Shown here: positions 1 through 7,532 of the stretch, in pieces | Layout of the letters: each line of letters starts with the position of its first letter | Position numbering within the stretch: position 1 is the stretch's first letter | Assembly: GCA_964483775.1 (NCBI GenBank) | Contig: CAZADA010000035.1 | Coordinates: 1 to 25,476 of the forward strand | DNA: 25,476 nucleotides | Source: CAZADA01 sp964483775 | GTDB taxonomy: Bacteria > Pseudomonadota > Alphaproteobacteria > Caulobacterales > Maricaulaceae | Direction: 5' to 3' | The notes under the pieces: model-generated | Databases searched by the model: none | Seen by the model: the letters and a program-made list of their open reading frames with translations, nothing else | What the model was told of the DNA's origin: nothing | Translations under genes and position numbers: made by a program

Positions 1-785
1 GTGGCGGCGTACGCGCCCGGCCCGTCGGCGTCAAATGCAATGCGCTCGCGATCATCCCCGTTGTACAGAAAGGCGCGCGGCTGGCGGCGCGCCCCGACAA
101 TGCGCACCACGAGTTCTGAGCCTTCGGGCGCCGCGATCGAACCTGTGTTGGCCTGGCTTTCAGTCAGGAAAATCGGGATCTCGCCGGTGTATTCGGGCGG
201 GCTGATCCATGCGTCAATGGCGGCGTCTTCGGACACTTTGGACAGGAGTTCGAGCGAAAAGGCTTCGGTCAAACGGCGGCCGGTTTGGCCTTGGGCGACG
301 ACGACCGCCACGGCGCACGCCAACATGAGCATCAGCCGCACGCCATAGGGGTCAACGGCGGCGAAGGCGGCGCGCGGCCGGCGGGCTTTGGCGTTGCGGG
401 CGGCGGCGCGCATGCGTTCCTGGTGCGCGCGCCAGAGTGCATGCGTGGCGGGGTCGTCGGCGCCGGCTGGGGCGTCGTGCAGGGCTTCAAGGGGGCGGTG
501 TTTAAGTTGACTGTCTTGTTCGACACGCCGGCGCACATCACTCGCGCCAGGCCAGCGGCCGTTGAACAGACCGATGATCATGGCGAACACCATGGCCACG
601 GTGGCCAGAGACCACACAATGGCGCGCCAGGGGTCGGCCAGCGCATCCCAGACGCCAAAAAGGGTCAGGATCACGTAGATCGCTGGGAACGCCAAAGCTG
701 GCCACAGGACGCGCGCAAAACGCTCCCACAGCAGGGCTGATCGGGCGAACAACAAGGCGCGCTTGGCGCGGGGCGATACGGTCAT
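1..785 (-). CDS. DUF4175 (TIGR02302-type) membrane protein, N-terminal part
   Basis: The frame opens with ATG at 785 and runs without a stop off the left edge, giving 261 residues of the N-terminus. The first 70 residues hold two hydrophobic helices (around FPAIYVILTLFGVW and IVWSLATVAMVFAMIIGLF) followed by the motif DVRRRVEQDSQLKHRPLEAL. A third helix (LMLMLACAVAVVVA) comes near residue 160, and then a region with WISPPEYTG that probably lies outside the membrane. This order matches the start of the large alphaproteobacterial DUF4175/TIGR02302 family, whose members are about 800 residues and have no settled function; I recall them next to lysA in related genomes. The gene is 152 bp downstream of lysA on the same strand and may belong to the same transcript. 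The family call comes from recognition of the N-terminus only; the rest is outside the window. Confidence 0.8.
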   Translation of the reverse strand, partial: MTVSPRAKRALLFARSALLWERFARVLWPALAFPAIYVILTLFGVWDALADPWRAIVWSLATVAMVFAMIIGLFNGRWPGASDVRRRVEQDSQLKHRPLEALHDAPAGADDPATHALWRAHQERMRAAARNAKARRPRAAFAAVDPYGVRLMLMLACAVAVVVAQGQTGRRLTEAFSLELLSKVSEDAAIDAWISPPEYTGEIPIFLTESQANTGSIAAPEGSELVVRIVGARRQPRAFLYNGDDRERIAFDADGPGAYAA

Positions 786-937
786 GTCGACGCGCTCATT
801 GGTTTGAGTGGCCAGACCCTAACATAAGGACGGCGCGCTGCAGCGCACACCCGTTCGCGGCGCGCAACCCACATCCCATCAGTTTAGGCACAGAAACCGC
901 ATGGAGCCGAGGGGGTAAATGACGGATGAAAGAAATT

Positions 938-2203
938 TCATATCCAGTCGGGGATCGACTCCGCCGCGAGCATCGCTTCGATCGTGTTGCGTCGGCGCAC
1001 CACCGCCCACTGATCGCCGTCAACGAGGACCTCAGCGATGCGGGGCCGCGAGTTGTACTCGCTGGCTTGGACCGCGCCATAGGCGCCGGCGGAGTGGATC
1101 ACCAACAGATCGCCTTCGTCGACGGCGGGCAGGTCCCTGGCGGCGGCGAATGTGTCGCCGGTCTCGCACACCGGACCGACAACGGCCACGGGGGCGGCCG
1201 TCGGGGCGCTCGCCTTCGTTCTGACGGCGCGGATGTCGTGGAAGGCGTCATAGAGCGCGGGGCGAAGCAGGTCGTTCATGCCCGCATCAACCACAACAAA
1301 GGTCCGCGCATCGCCGACTTTGACATACTCCACGCGCGTGAGCAGCACGCCGGCATTGCCGGCGATGAGGCGGCCAGGCTCGATGATCACTTGGACGTCC
1401 AGGGGGCGCAGGTGGTCGAGCACCGCCTGGGCGTAGTTGGCCGGCAGGGCCGGGGCGTCGCGCCCTTCGCCATAGGGAATGCCAAGACCGCCGCCCATAT
1501 CGATCAGCTCAACCGTGAATCCGTTGGCGCGCAGATCGTTCGTCAGTTCGGCCAGACGCTCGGCGGCCTGGGCAAAGGGGGCGACATCGACGATTTGCGA
1601 ACCGATGTGGGCGTCAAGACCGACGGGGGTGACGCCCGGCATGGCGGCAGCACGGGCGTAGAGCTTGGCGGCCTGGCCCCAGGAGACGCCGAACTTGTCC
1701 TCGGCCTTTCCGGTTGAGATCTTCGCGTGGCCGCCGGCGACAACGTCGGGGTTCACGCGCAACGCAATGCGCGCCGCGACGCCCTTGGCTGTGGCGAGCT
1801 TGGACAGGCGCTCCAGCTCGGGCTCGGACTCCACATTGAACAGGCCGATGCCGACGTCGAGTGCGGCGTTCAGTTCGGCTTCGGCTTTGCCGACCCCGGC
1901 GAACACGATCTTCTCAGCGGGAATCCCAGCCGTGATCGCTCGGGTGAGCTCCCCGCCCGACACGACATCGGCGCCAGCGCCGAGCTTGGCGAGCGTGCGC
2001 ACCACGGCAAGATTGGAGTTGGCCTTCACCGAATAGGCGATCAGCGTGTTTGTTCCGGCGAAGGCCTCGGCGAAAACCTGGTAGTGGCGGCGCAAGGTTG
2101 CGGCGGCGTAGACGTAAACGGGCGTGCCGACGGCGTCTGCGATCACGGGCAAGGCCACGTCCTCGGCGTGCAGGACGCCGTCGCGCTCGGTGAAGTGGTG
2201 CAT
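938..2203 (-). CDS. lysA: Diaminopimelate decarboxylase
   Basis: The 421-residue protein catalyses the PLP-dependent decarboxylation of meso-diaminopimelate to L-lysine, the last step of the pathway, in the cytoplasm. It is a group IV decarboxylase of normal length. The PLP lysine is K60 in AYSVKANSN. GADVVSGGEL follows at 77-86, HIGSQ starts at 199, the phosphate-binding glycines are MGGGLG near 236-241, EPGR is at 275-278, and the dimer-contributed CETGD motif is at 346-350. The ATG at 2203 gives the expected N-terminus, about 30 residues before the first barrel strand, although no strong Shine-Dalgarno is visible. The gene starts 12 bp after the lptM stop, so the two are almost certainly co-transcribed with argH upstream. 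Confidence 0.97.
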   Translation of the reverse strand: MHHFTERDGVLHAEDVALPVIADAVGTPVYVYAAATLRRHYQVFAEAFAGTNTLIAYSVKANSNLAVVRTLAKLGAGADVVSGGELTRAITAGIPAEKIVFAGVGKAEAELNAALDVGIGLFNVESEPELERLSKLATAKGVAARIALRVNPDVVAGGHAKISTGKAEDKFGVSWGQAAKLYARAAAMPGVTPVGLDAHIGSQIVDVAPFAQAAERLAELTNDLRANGFTVELIDMGGGLGIPYGEGRDAPALPANYAQAVLDHLRPLDVQVIIEPGRLIAGNAGVLLTRVEYVKVGDARTFVVVDAGMNDLLRPALYDAFHDIRAVRTKASAPTAAPVAVVGPVCETGDTFAAARDLPAVDEGDLLVIHSAGAYGAVQASEYNSRPRIAEVLVDGDQWAVVRRRNTIEAMLAAESIPDWI

Positions 2204-2215
2204 GGGCGGGGGTGG

Positions 2216-2488
2216 CTAACCTTCAGCTTCGTCCACAGCGCCCGGCTCGACCACGGCCTCATCGACCGGCGTTTCATCAGGATTTGTGGGCCCGAACTCG
2301 ACGTCGCGCTCGATGATCTCTTCAGGGCGATCTTCGTCATCATCGAGATACGCATCGGGTGGTTCAACGGGATCACGCTCCACACCGCCCCAGAGCGGCG
2401 CGGCCGGCTCGAGCGGACCGCGCACGCCGCATGCGGCGAGCGCTAACACTGCACATCCCACCGCCGCCATTCGCCAAGCCAAGATCAT
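2216..2488 (-). CDS. lptM: LptM-like small lipoprotein
   Basis: This is a 90-residue lipoprotein. The signal peptide MILAWRMAAVGCAVLALAAC ends in a lipobox, and the lipidated Cys is followed by GVRGPLEP, the LptM/YifL signature (CGxKGPL). In E. coli LptM binds the LptD-LptE LPS translocon and helps the correct LptD disulfides form; here that role is inferred from the family. The remaining ~60 residues are acidic and Pro-rich, and probably disordered. The ATG at 2488 was chosen over an upstream in-frame start at 2569 because the signal peptide begins there and AGGAGG lies just before it, inside the last codons of argH. The argH stop and this start are separated by one base, which suggests translational coupling. 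The position directly before lysA is the usual one for this family. Confidence 0.85.
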   Translation of the reverse strand: MILAWRMAAVGCAVLALAACGVRGPLEPAAPLWGGVERDPVEPPDAYLDDDEDRPEEIIERDVEFGPTNPDETPVDEAVVEPGAVDEAEG

Positions 2489-2489
2489 G

Positions 2490-3959
2490 TCATCCCTCCT
2501 GGGCGGCGCCCAACGTCGTGCGCCAGCGCGCAACCTGTTCACGGACCCGCACAGGTGCGGCGCCGCCATAACTCGTCCGGCTGGCGACCGAGGCCGCCGG
2601 GCTCAAGACGGCGAACACGCCCTCGGTGACCCGCGGTTCAATGGATGTGATGACGCCCAATGGCAGATCATGCAAGGGCGAACCGCGCTCTTCGGCTGCC
2701 GCGACAACCCGGCCGGTCACGTGGTGAGCGTCGCGGAAGGGCAAACCCAGCTCGCGCACAAGCCAATCGGCAAGATCGGTGGCGGTGGCGTATCCCCAGC
2801 CTGCGGCGTCCGCCATGGCGTCGACGTTCACGTTGAGGTCGCGCGCCATGCCGCCCATCGCTTCGACGCACAAGGCAAAGTCGTCAAACGCCCGGAACAC
2901 CGGCGCTTTGTCTTCTTGCATGTCCTTGGCGTAGGCGAGCGGCAAGGCCTTAATCATGAGCAGAAGGTGCTGGAAGGCGCCAGCCAATGCGCCGACTTTG
3001 GCGCGCACCAGCTCGGCGGCGTCGGGATTGCGCTTTTGCGGCATGATCGAGGAGCCCGTTGAGAAGGCGTCCGTCAATGTTGCGAAACCGAAATGAGGGC
3101 TGGTCCACAGCACGATTTCCTCGGCGAGGCGCGACAGATGGGCGCCGCAAATGGTCAACGCCGACAAGGCTTCGAGCGCAAAATCGCGGCTGGAGACGGC
3201 GTCGAGGGAGTTGGCCATGGGGCGGTCAAACCCCAACGTCTTGGCCGTCATGGCGCGGTCAATGGGATAGGGCGTACCGGCGAGCGCGGCTGCGCCAAGC
3301 GGTGATTCGTTGGCGCGCTTGGCGGCGTCGGCGAGGCGGCCGCGATCGCGGGCGATCATCTCGACATAGGCCAGGCAATGGTGGCCAAAGGTGATGGGCT
3401 GGGCGGTCTGCAGGTGGGTGAAGCCTGGCATCACCGTTTCGGCGTGGGCTTCGGCTTGGTCGACGAGCGCGTGTTGCAGGCGGGCAAGGCCGGCATCGGC
3501 GTCGCCCAACGCCTGGCGCATCCAAAGCCGGAAATCGGTCGCGACCTGATCATTGCGCGAGCGCGCGGTGTGCAGGCGCCCTGCAGCGTCGCCGATTTTC
3601 TCGCGTAGACGCGCCTCAACATTCATGTGGATGTCTTCAAGCGCCGCTGAAAACGGGAATGCGCCAGCCTTGATCTCGCCGCGGATCTCTTCGAGACCGG
3701 TGCGGATGGCGTCGGCGTCGGCTTGGGTGACGATGCCGCAGGCGGCTAGCATGGCGACGTGGGCCAGCGATCCGTCAATGTCTTGGTCGGCGAGACGCTT
3801 GTCGACATCAATCGAGGCGTTGATGGCCTCCATGACGGCGGCCGGCCCTGCGGCAAAGCGCCCGCCCCACAACGTGTTGGCCGTGTCGCCCGGTGCGGAG
3901 GACGGCGCGTCGTGTTGGCTCGGCTTGGCCTCAGGCTGGGCGGTCTTATGTTCGGTCAT
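2490..3959 (-). CDS. argH: Argininosuccinate lyase
   Basis: The 489-residue enzyme splits argininosuccinate into arginine and fumarate, the final step of arginine synthesis. It belongs to the fumarase/aspartase superfamily. LWGGRF at 30-35 is the conserved N-terminal substrate-binding segment, TARSRNDQ is at 131-138, the catalytic His lies in THLQTAQP (H182), and the superfamily signature GSSIMPQKRNPD is at 302-313 with the catalytic serine. The ATG at 3959 was chosen because it precedes LWGGRF by about 30 residues; the in-frame extension further upstream would cover the divergent tlpA-like gene and is not family-like. Residues 1-28 are polar, Pro/Ser-rich and probably disordered, slightly longer than usual. 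It is the first gene of the argH-lptM-lysA run. Confidence 0.97.
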   Translation of the reverse strand: MTEHKTAQPEAKPSQHDAPSSAPGDTANTLWGGRFAAGPAAVMEAINASIDVDKRLADQDIDGSLAHVAMLAACGIVTQADADAIRTGLEEIRGEIKAGAFPFSAALEDIHMNVEARLREKIGDAAGRLHTARSRNDQVATDFRLWMRQALGDADAGLARLQHALVDQAEAHAETVMPGFTHLQTAQPITFGHHCLAYVEMIARDRGRLADAAKRANESPLGAAALAGTPYPIDRAMTAKTLGFDRPMANSLDAVSSRDFALEALSALTICGAHLSRLAEEIVLWTSPHFGFATLTDAFSTGSSIMPQKRNPDAAELVRAKVGALAGAFQHLLLMIKALPLAYAKDMQEDKAPVFRAFDDFALCVEAMGGMARDLNVNVDAMADAAGWGYATATDLADWLVRELGLPFRDAHHVTGRVVAAAEERGSPLHDLPLGVITSIEPRVTEGVFAVLSPAASVASRTSYGGAAPVRVREQVARWRTTLGAAQEG

Positions 3960-3983
3960 GACACATGGATCCAGGAGAGCGAT

Positions 3984-4826
3984 ATGACGGGGACTACCGA
4001 AACGCAGGGTGATCGCGGCTTGGGCCGGTTTTTGCCCCACGTGATTGTCGGGCTCATCGTTGTTGGCTTTGGGCTGTTTGTCTACGCTGTCTTTATTGTG
4101 CCGATGGGACAAGCGCGCGACGGCGGCGAGGGCCCGGGCGTCATCACGTCGCAGGCGGATCCGGCCGATGATCGCCAAGCACGGGCGGCCGGCGAGGCGG
4201 ACGCAGCTTTGGCTGAAGAGCTGGCGCTGCTCGCTGAGGCCCGGCGCGACATGGAGGCGCAGATCGCTGCTGTTGAAGCGCAAGCGCGCGGCGAGGCGGT
4301 GGAAATCGCACACCTGCCAGCGGTCTATGAGGATGTCATCGCCGGCGACATGGTGAAGCTGATGTTCCCTGATCCCAATGACGACCAAGGTCCGGTGACC
4401 CTGCCAGACCGAGAGGTTCGCACCGGCGATGGCGAGATGGTGTCGCTTGGCCGTTACCGCGGCCAGGTGGTGGTGTTGAATATCTGGGCCACCAATTGCG
4501 CGCCGTGCATCATCGAGATGCCGCATCTCAATGAGCTCGAGCAAACCTTGGGGTCAGAACGTTTTGTCGTGGCGCCGGTGGCGCTTGAACCGGATACCGA
4601 AGCGCCGCGTGAGTTCTACGAAACCAACGGGCTCGACGCCCTTCCATTGTTGCAGGATGTGACAATGGGGCTTGGCTTTGAATTGCGCGCGCGCGGTATG
4701 CCGACGACGATCGTGTTTGACGCTGCGGGCCGAGAAGTGGCGCGCCTTGAAGGCATTGCCGATTGGGCCAGCCCCGAGGCGTTGGCCTTTTTGCGCGTGG
4801 TGATGGCTGAGAGCTTCCGCGGGTAG
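3984..4826 (+). CDS. TlpA-like membrane-anchored thiol:disulfide oxidoreductase
   Basis: The 280-residue protein has a short cytoplasmic N-terminus, one transmembrane helix (VIVGLIVVGFGLFVYAVFIV, about residues 20-40), an acidic/Ala-rich linker with helical heptads (about 60-105) and a C-terminal thioredoxin-fold domain. The redox motif is CAPC (C172 and C175) in NIWATNCAPC. A cis-proline region follows in RGMPTTIVFD. This layout is that of TlpA/ResA/CcmG proteins, which reduce disulfides in the periplasm, for example during cytochrome c or cytochrome oxidase maturation. The substrate cannot be told from the sequence. The ATG at 3984 follows AGGAG at the right distance; longer in-frame extensions overlap argH and lack the family pattern. 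It diverges from argH across 24 bp. Confidence 0.9.
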   Translation: MTGTTETQGDRGLGRFLPHVIVGLIVVGFGLFVYAVFIVPMGQARDGGEGPGVITSQADPADDRQARAAGEADAALAEELALLAEARRDMEAQIAAVEAQARGEAVEIAHLPAVYEDVIAGDMVKLMFPDPNDDQGPVTLPDREVRTGDGEMVSLGRYRGQVVVLNIWATNCAPCIIEMPHLNELEQTLGSERFVVAPVALEPDTEAPREFYETNGLDALPLLQDVTMGLGFELRARGMPTTIVFDAAGREVARLEGIADWASPEALAFLRVVMAESFRG

Positions 4827-4831
4827 GCTGG

Positions 4832-5047
4832 CTAAGCGTCGAAATCGGCGTCGGTGGATTGCCGGCGGGGCGGGGTGGGAAACGCCAACGGCCAGCGACC
4901 AATGGCGCCGCCGGCGGCGATGGCGGACATGAAGTAGAACACATCGGCTGTGTGGCCGCTGTGCAAGGTGGCGGCCGCGCTTGCCAGCGCCGCAATGGCG
5001 CCAAGCAAACCAATGGTGATCATCTCAAGCGCGCGTGTCTGCAGCAT
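4832..5047 (-). CDS. Small membrane protein, unknown function
   Basis: A 71-residue protein with two hydrophobic segments, about residues 9-28 (MITIGLLGAIAALASAAATL) and 36-48 (VFYFMSAIAAGGAIG), and a polar acidic tail. I do not recognise a family. The ATG at 5047 is preceded by GGTGAAGG a few bases away; an alternative ATG eight codons later has no clear ribosome site. The stop lies 5 bp beyond the tlpA-like gene end on the other strand, so the two converge. It follows the 199-residue membrane protein by about 90 bp on the same strand, so they may be co-transcribed. It could still be a spurious reading frame, but the position, ribosome site and clean membrane pattern favour a real gene. Confidence 0.55.
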   Translation of the reverse strand: MLQTRALEMITIGLLGAIAALASAAATLHSGHTADVFYFMSAIAAGGAIGRWPLAFPTPPRRQSTDADFDA

Positions 5048-5134
5048 TGGCCTTCACCCCATATTCGCGCCGTCTCAGCGGCGTTTGTGAACATGGGAGT
5101 GCAAGCGGCGTTCCAGTTGGGCGGGTTGGCGCTG

Positions 5135-5734
5135 TCAGTAACGGCCGCGGGCGAGGGGGTGGTCGGGTTCGTTGTCGGCCGGCGCGGCGTGGGTGAAGGC
5201 AACCAAAGACAGGACGATCCCCGCGGCGATGCCTGCGGGGGCGGCGAACAGCGATCCAAACACGGAGATGACCAGCACCACGCCCACGGATGTCGCGATC
5301 ATACCGAACCAATCGCCGTTGGCTGCGGCGTTGTCTTGGGCGACCAAATTGGCGGTTGTCATGATGGCGACGATCACACCGACGAGCACGGTTGCGGCCA
5401 CGGCGATCCAGAAGCCTTCGATGATCACGCCAAACCTGCGCTTGCGGGCGCGGGCGTGGGTCAATGCATACCAGGGCGCGCCGACACAGAGAGCCGCTGC
5501 GGCCCCGGCGATGGCGAAGACTTGCCCTGCGGCGATCGGGGCGTTGGCTGAATAGGTGCGTCCGCCCACCGGTGACGTCAGCCCGAGGCGGATTGGGATC
5601 TCGGCGAAGAACACGATGGCTGTGGCCGCAGCCGCCGCCGCGACAATGGCGGCGATCAGGCCGAGCGTGATCCACACCGGTCGCGGCCGGCGCAGATACA
5701 GCATTAAGAGCGGTTTGGGCGAGTTGAAGATCAT
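5135..5734 (-). CDS. Four-helix membrane protein, unknown function
   Basis: A 199-residue protein with four clear membrane segments: WITLGLIAAIVAAAAAATAIVFF, then one around VFAIAGAAAALCVGAPWYAL, one around GFWIAVAATVLVGVIVAIMT, and a long C-terminal hydrophobic stretch from FGMIATSVGVVLVISVFGSL through AGIAAGIVLSLVAF. A basic loop, ARARKRRFG, follows the second helix and suggests that side faces the cytoplasm. The tail is short and polar. I do not recognise a family. The ATG at 5734 is used; a GTG three codons upstream (5743) is the alternative, and neither has a strong Shine-Dalgarno. It lies downstream of the 3-hydroxybutyryl-CoA dehydrogenase with a hairpin between them, so it may be a separate unit. 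Confidence 0.65.
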   Translation of the reverse strand: MIFNSPKPLLMLYLRRPRPVWITLGLIAAIVAAAAAATAIVFFAEIPIRLGLTSPVGGRTYSANAPIAAGQVFAIAGAAAALCVGAPWYALTHARARKRRFGVIIEGFWIAVAATVLVGVIVAIMTTANLVAQDNAAANGDWFGMIATSVGVVLVISVFGSLFAAPAGIAAGIVLSLVAFTHAAPADNEPDHPLARGRY

Positions 5735-5780
5735 GGCGCACACGATCGCGTCCGGGCCTGGATTGTCAATCGGCTCTGCG

Positions 5781-5802
5781 CTGCGCCGACCAGTTGGCGC
5801 AG
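5781..5802 (-). terminator. Hairpin after the hydroxybutyryl-CoA dehydrogenase gene
   Basis: CTGCGCC and GGCGCAG form a perfect 7-bp stem with an 8-base loop, 3 bp beyond the stop codon at 5806-5808. No T-run follows on the minus strand, so it would be a weak intrinsic terminator or a 3'-end-stabilising stem. Confidence 0.4.
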
Positions 5803-5805
5803 TGG

Positions 5806-6690
5806 CTATGGGCCTGATGCGGGCGTCGTTGTCGGGTTGCGATAGTCATAAAAGCCGCGGCCCGATTTGCGTCCAAGCCAGCCTGCGTCGACGTGTTTGA
5901 CCAAAAGCGGGCAGGGTTTGTATTTTACCCCGCCCAGCTCGTCGTACAGCACGCGGAGAATGGCGACGCAAATGTCCAAGCCAATAAAGTCGGCGAGCTC
6001 AAAGGGGCCCATGGGATGATTGGCGCCAAGCTTCATGGCCGCATCGATGCTCTCGACCGAGCCCACCCCCTCGAACAAGGCGTAGCAGGCCTCATTGATC
6101 ATCGGGATCAACACGCGGTTGACGATGAAGGCGGGGCTGTCTTCGGCGATCGCCATGGTCTTGTCGAGGCTCTGCACGAAAGCTTGGCCTTGGGCGAAGG
6201 TCGCCTCGCTGGTCTGCATGCCGCGTACCAGCTCCACCAGTTTCATCACCGGGGCGGGGTTCATGAAATGCACGCCGATGAAACGGTCGGGCCGTTCGCT
6301 GGCGGCGGCGAGGCGGGTGATGGACAGTGAGGAGGTGTTGGTCGCCAGGATGGCGTGGCTGCTCAGATGGGGGGACACGCTCGCGAAGATGTTGCGCTTG
6401 GTGGCCTCATCCTCCGAGGCGGCCTCAATAACAAGATCGCAGGTCGCCATGCCGGCGAGCCCGTCGACGGTCTCGATACGGCTCTTGGCGGCGGTCGCTT
6501 GGTCTAAGGACAGTTTGCCTTTGGCGACCTGTTTGTCGAGCTGGGCGGCTATGGCGTCCAGACCCGCATTGGCCAAGTCCAGCGATCGGTCCGCGAGGCG
6601 CACGTCGTAGCCTGCGGTTGCGCACACTTGGGCGATGCCAGCGCCCATCTGGCCAGCGCCAATGACGCCGACGATCGATATTTCGCCCAT
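5806..6690 (-). CDS. 3-hydroxybutyryl-CoA dehydrogenase
   Basis: The 294-residue enzyme oxidises or reduces 3-hydroxyacyl-CoA/acetoacetyl-CoA with NAD(P)H, in beta-oxidation, butyrate or polyhydroxybutyrate-linked metabolism. The N-terminal Rossmann motif is GVIGAGQMG (residues 8-16). The catalytic His is H141 in HFMNPAPVMKLVEL, which also holds the conserved Asn-Pro and the Glu partner. The C-terminal domain has the usual FIVNRVLIPMINEA and DFIGLDICVAI segments. Length and composition fit the stand-alone Hbd/PaaH type without a fused hydratase. The ATG at 6690 is preferred over a TTG three codons upstream because AGGGA lies nine bases before the ATG. In related genomes, as I recall, this gene directly follows etfA; here a 225-residue membrane protein gene and a terminator lie between them. 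Confidence 0.95.
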   Translation of the reverse strand: MGEISIVGVIGAGQMGAGIAQVCATAGYDVRLADRSLDLANAGLDAIAAQLDKQVAKGKLSLDQATAAKSRIETVDGLAGMATCDLVIEAASEDEATKRNIFASVSPHLSSHAILATNTSSLSITRLAAASERPDRFIGVHFMNPAPVMKLVELVRGMQTSEATFAQGQAFVQSLDKTMAIAEDSPAFIVNRVLIPMINEACYALFEGVGSVESIDAAMKLGANHPMGPFELADFIGLDICVAILRVLYDELGGVKYKPCPLLVKHVDAGWLGRKSGRGFYDYRNPTTTPASGP

Positions 6691-6719
6691 TACGTCCAAT
6701 CCCTGATCATCAGCGACGG

Positions 6720-6745
6720 AAAAGAGCCCCGGGCGATGCTCTTAA
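6720..6745 (-). terminator. Rho-independent terminator after the 225-residue membrane protein gene
   Basis: On the minus strand, AAGAGC and GCTCTT form a perfect 6-bp stem around a GC-rich 10-base loop that can itself pair (CCC with GGG), and the stem ends in TTTT. It lies about 45 bp beyond the stop at 6788 and about 30 bp before the start of the next gene, so that gene may have its own promoter or depend on read-through. Confidence 0.6.
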
Positions 6746-6787
6746 ACCAGCTCGTCACCGGTGGCCACACTTGGTTGTGGTGATGGA

Positions 6788-7465
6788 TCAGCTGGACTGT
6801 GCTGGCTGACTCGGCGCGCCGTCCTGTGTTCGTTTGGCCCTCAGCGCGGTCATGAAGGCCTGGCGTTGGGATTCTGTTCGCGGCGGCGGTTGGCCCGCCA
6901 ATCGCCGGGCTGATTTGCGCGTCAGCTCGTAAAGGCGGAACGGCCGTTTGTCCAAGTTCTGGAAGCCGATGACGGCGCCGCTGCCCTCAATCGGTTTGCC
7001 GCTGTCGATTTCATCAATGTCGATGATTGTATGGCCGGTCAGTTGATGGGCGCCGGATGAATGGCTGCTCCAGACGAACTCAATGGTGGGACGTTCTTCT
7101 GTGGGAAAGCGAACGAAGTTGCTCTTGAACGTCCCGTGATGCGATTGGTCAACGTTGTAGGCTATGCCTTCGGCTGCATAGTGTTTGTACTTGTAACGAT
7201 AATAGATGCGAAAGATCGCGTAATGCGCGACGTCGTCGTTCTCAAAAATCTCAATGTAGAGGCTGGCGAAGGCGGCGTAAGGATCAATCAGCCCCCGGAG
7301 CACGGGCAAACGCATGGCGATGGAGCGCCATCGGCCGACGGCTATGCCCAAGAGGAGTGATCCGCCAATCGCCGCCAACGCACGCAGCGCATCGTCGCCG
7401 CTGAGCTCGCCGTCAAGAAAGCGGTTGAGCAGTTCGGCGATCTCGCCAGCCCACGACAGGTCCAT
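6788..7465 (-). CDS. Membrane-anchored beta-rich protein, unknown function
   Basis: A 225-residue protein not assigned to a family. An amphipathic N-terminus leads into one membrane helix (about residues 28-46, ALAAIGGSLLLGIAVG). The rest looks soluble: a helix near 62-80 and then alternating strands rich in Tyr, Phe, His and Thr (RIYYRYKYKHYAAEG, then GTFKSNFVRF, TIEFVWSS and LTGHTIIDIDEID), ending in a basic, polar tail. The domain has a lipocalin/beta-barrel-like rhythm similar to the protein at 11602-12372. The ATG at 7465 was chosen because GGTGGGGGGA lies just upstream; a longer start at 7516 would run through a conspicuous hairpin. Codon use looks somewhat less GC-biased than in etfA. 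It sits between etfA and the 3-hydroxybutyryl-CoA dehydrogenase gene. Confidence 0.7.
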   Translation of the reverse strand: MDLSWAGEIAELLNRFLDGELSGDDALRALAAIGGSLLLGIAVGRWRSIAMRLPVLRGLIDPYAAFASLYIEIFENDDVAHYAIFRIYYRYKYKHYAAEGIAYNVDQSHHGTFKSNFVRFPTEERPTIEFVWSSHSSGAHQLTGHTIIDIDEIDSGKPIEGSGAVIGFQNLDKRPFRLYELTRKSARRLAGQPPPRTESQRQAFMTALRAKRTQDGAPSQPAQSS

Positions 7466-7477
7466 GCATCCCCCCAC

Positions 7478-7508
7478 CGGCAAGACCCCGTCCCCCGGGA
7501 CCTTGCCG
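7478..7508 (-). promoter_or_regulatory. Strong stem-loop between etfA and the downstream membrane protein gene
   Basis: CGGCAAG and CTTGCCG form a perfect 7-bp stem around a 17-base GC-rich loop that can partly self-pair. It lies 25-55 bp past the etfA stop and 5 bp before the ribosome site of the next gene. A second short stem (AACAC with GTGTT, 7512-7527) lies just before it. There is no T-run, so it could be an mRNA-stabilising stem, a weak terminator or a leader controlling the next gene. Confidence 0.4.
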
Positions 7509-7532
7509 TCAAACACCGATCAGTGTTGTGCG

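Noticed and set aside
926..1717. Long plus-strand reading frame opposite lysA (and similar long frames opposite argH, coq7 and the 989-residue gene)
   Set aside because: These are mirror frames of GC-rich genes; their translations are Gly/Asp/His/Arg-rich with no family features, while the other strand encodes clear proteins.
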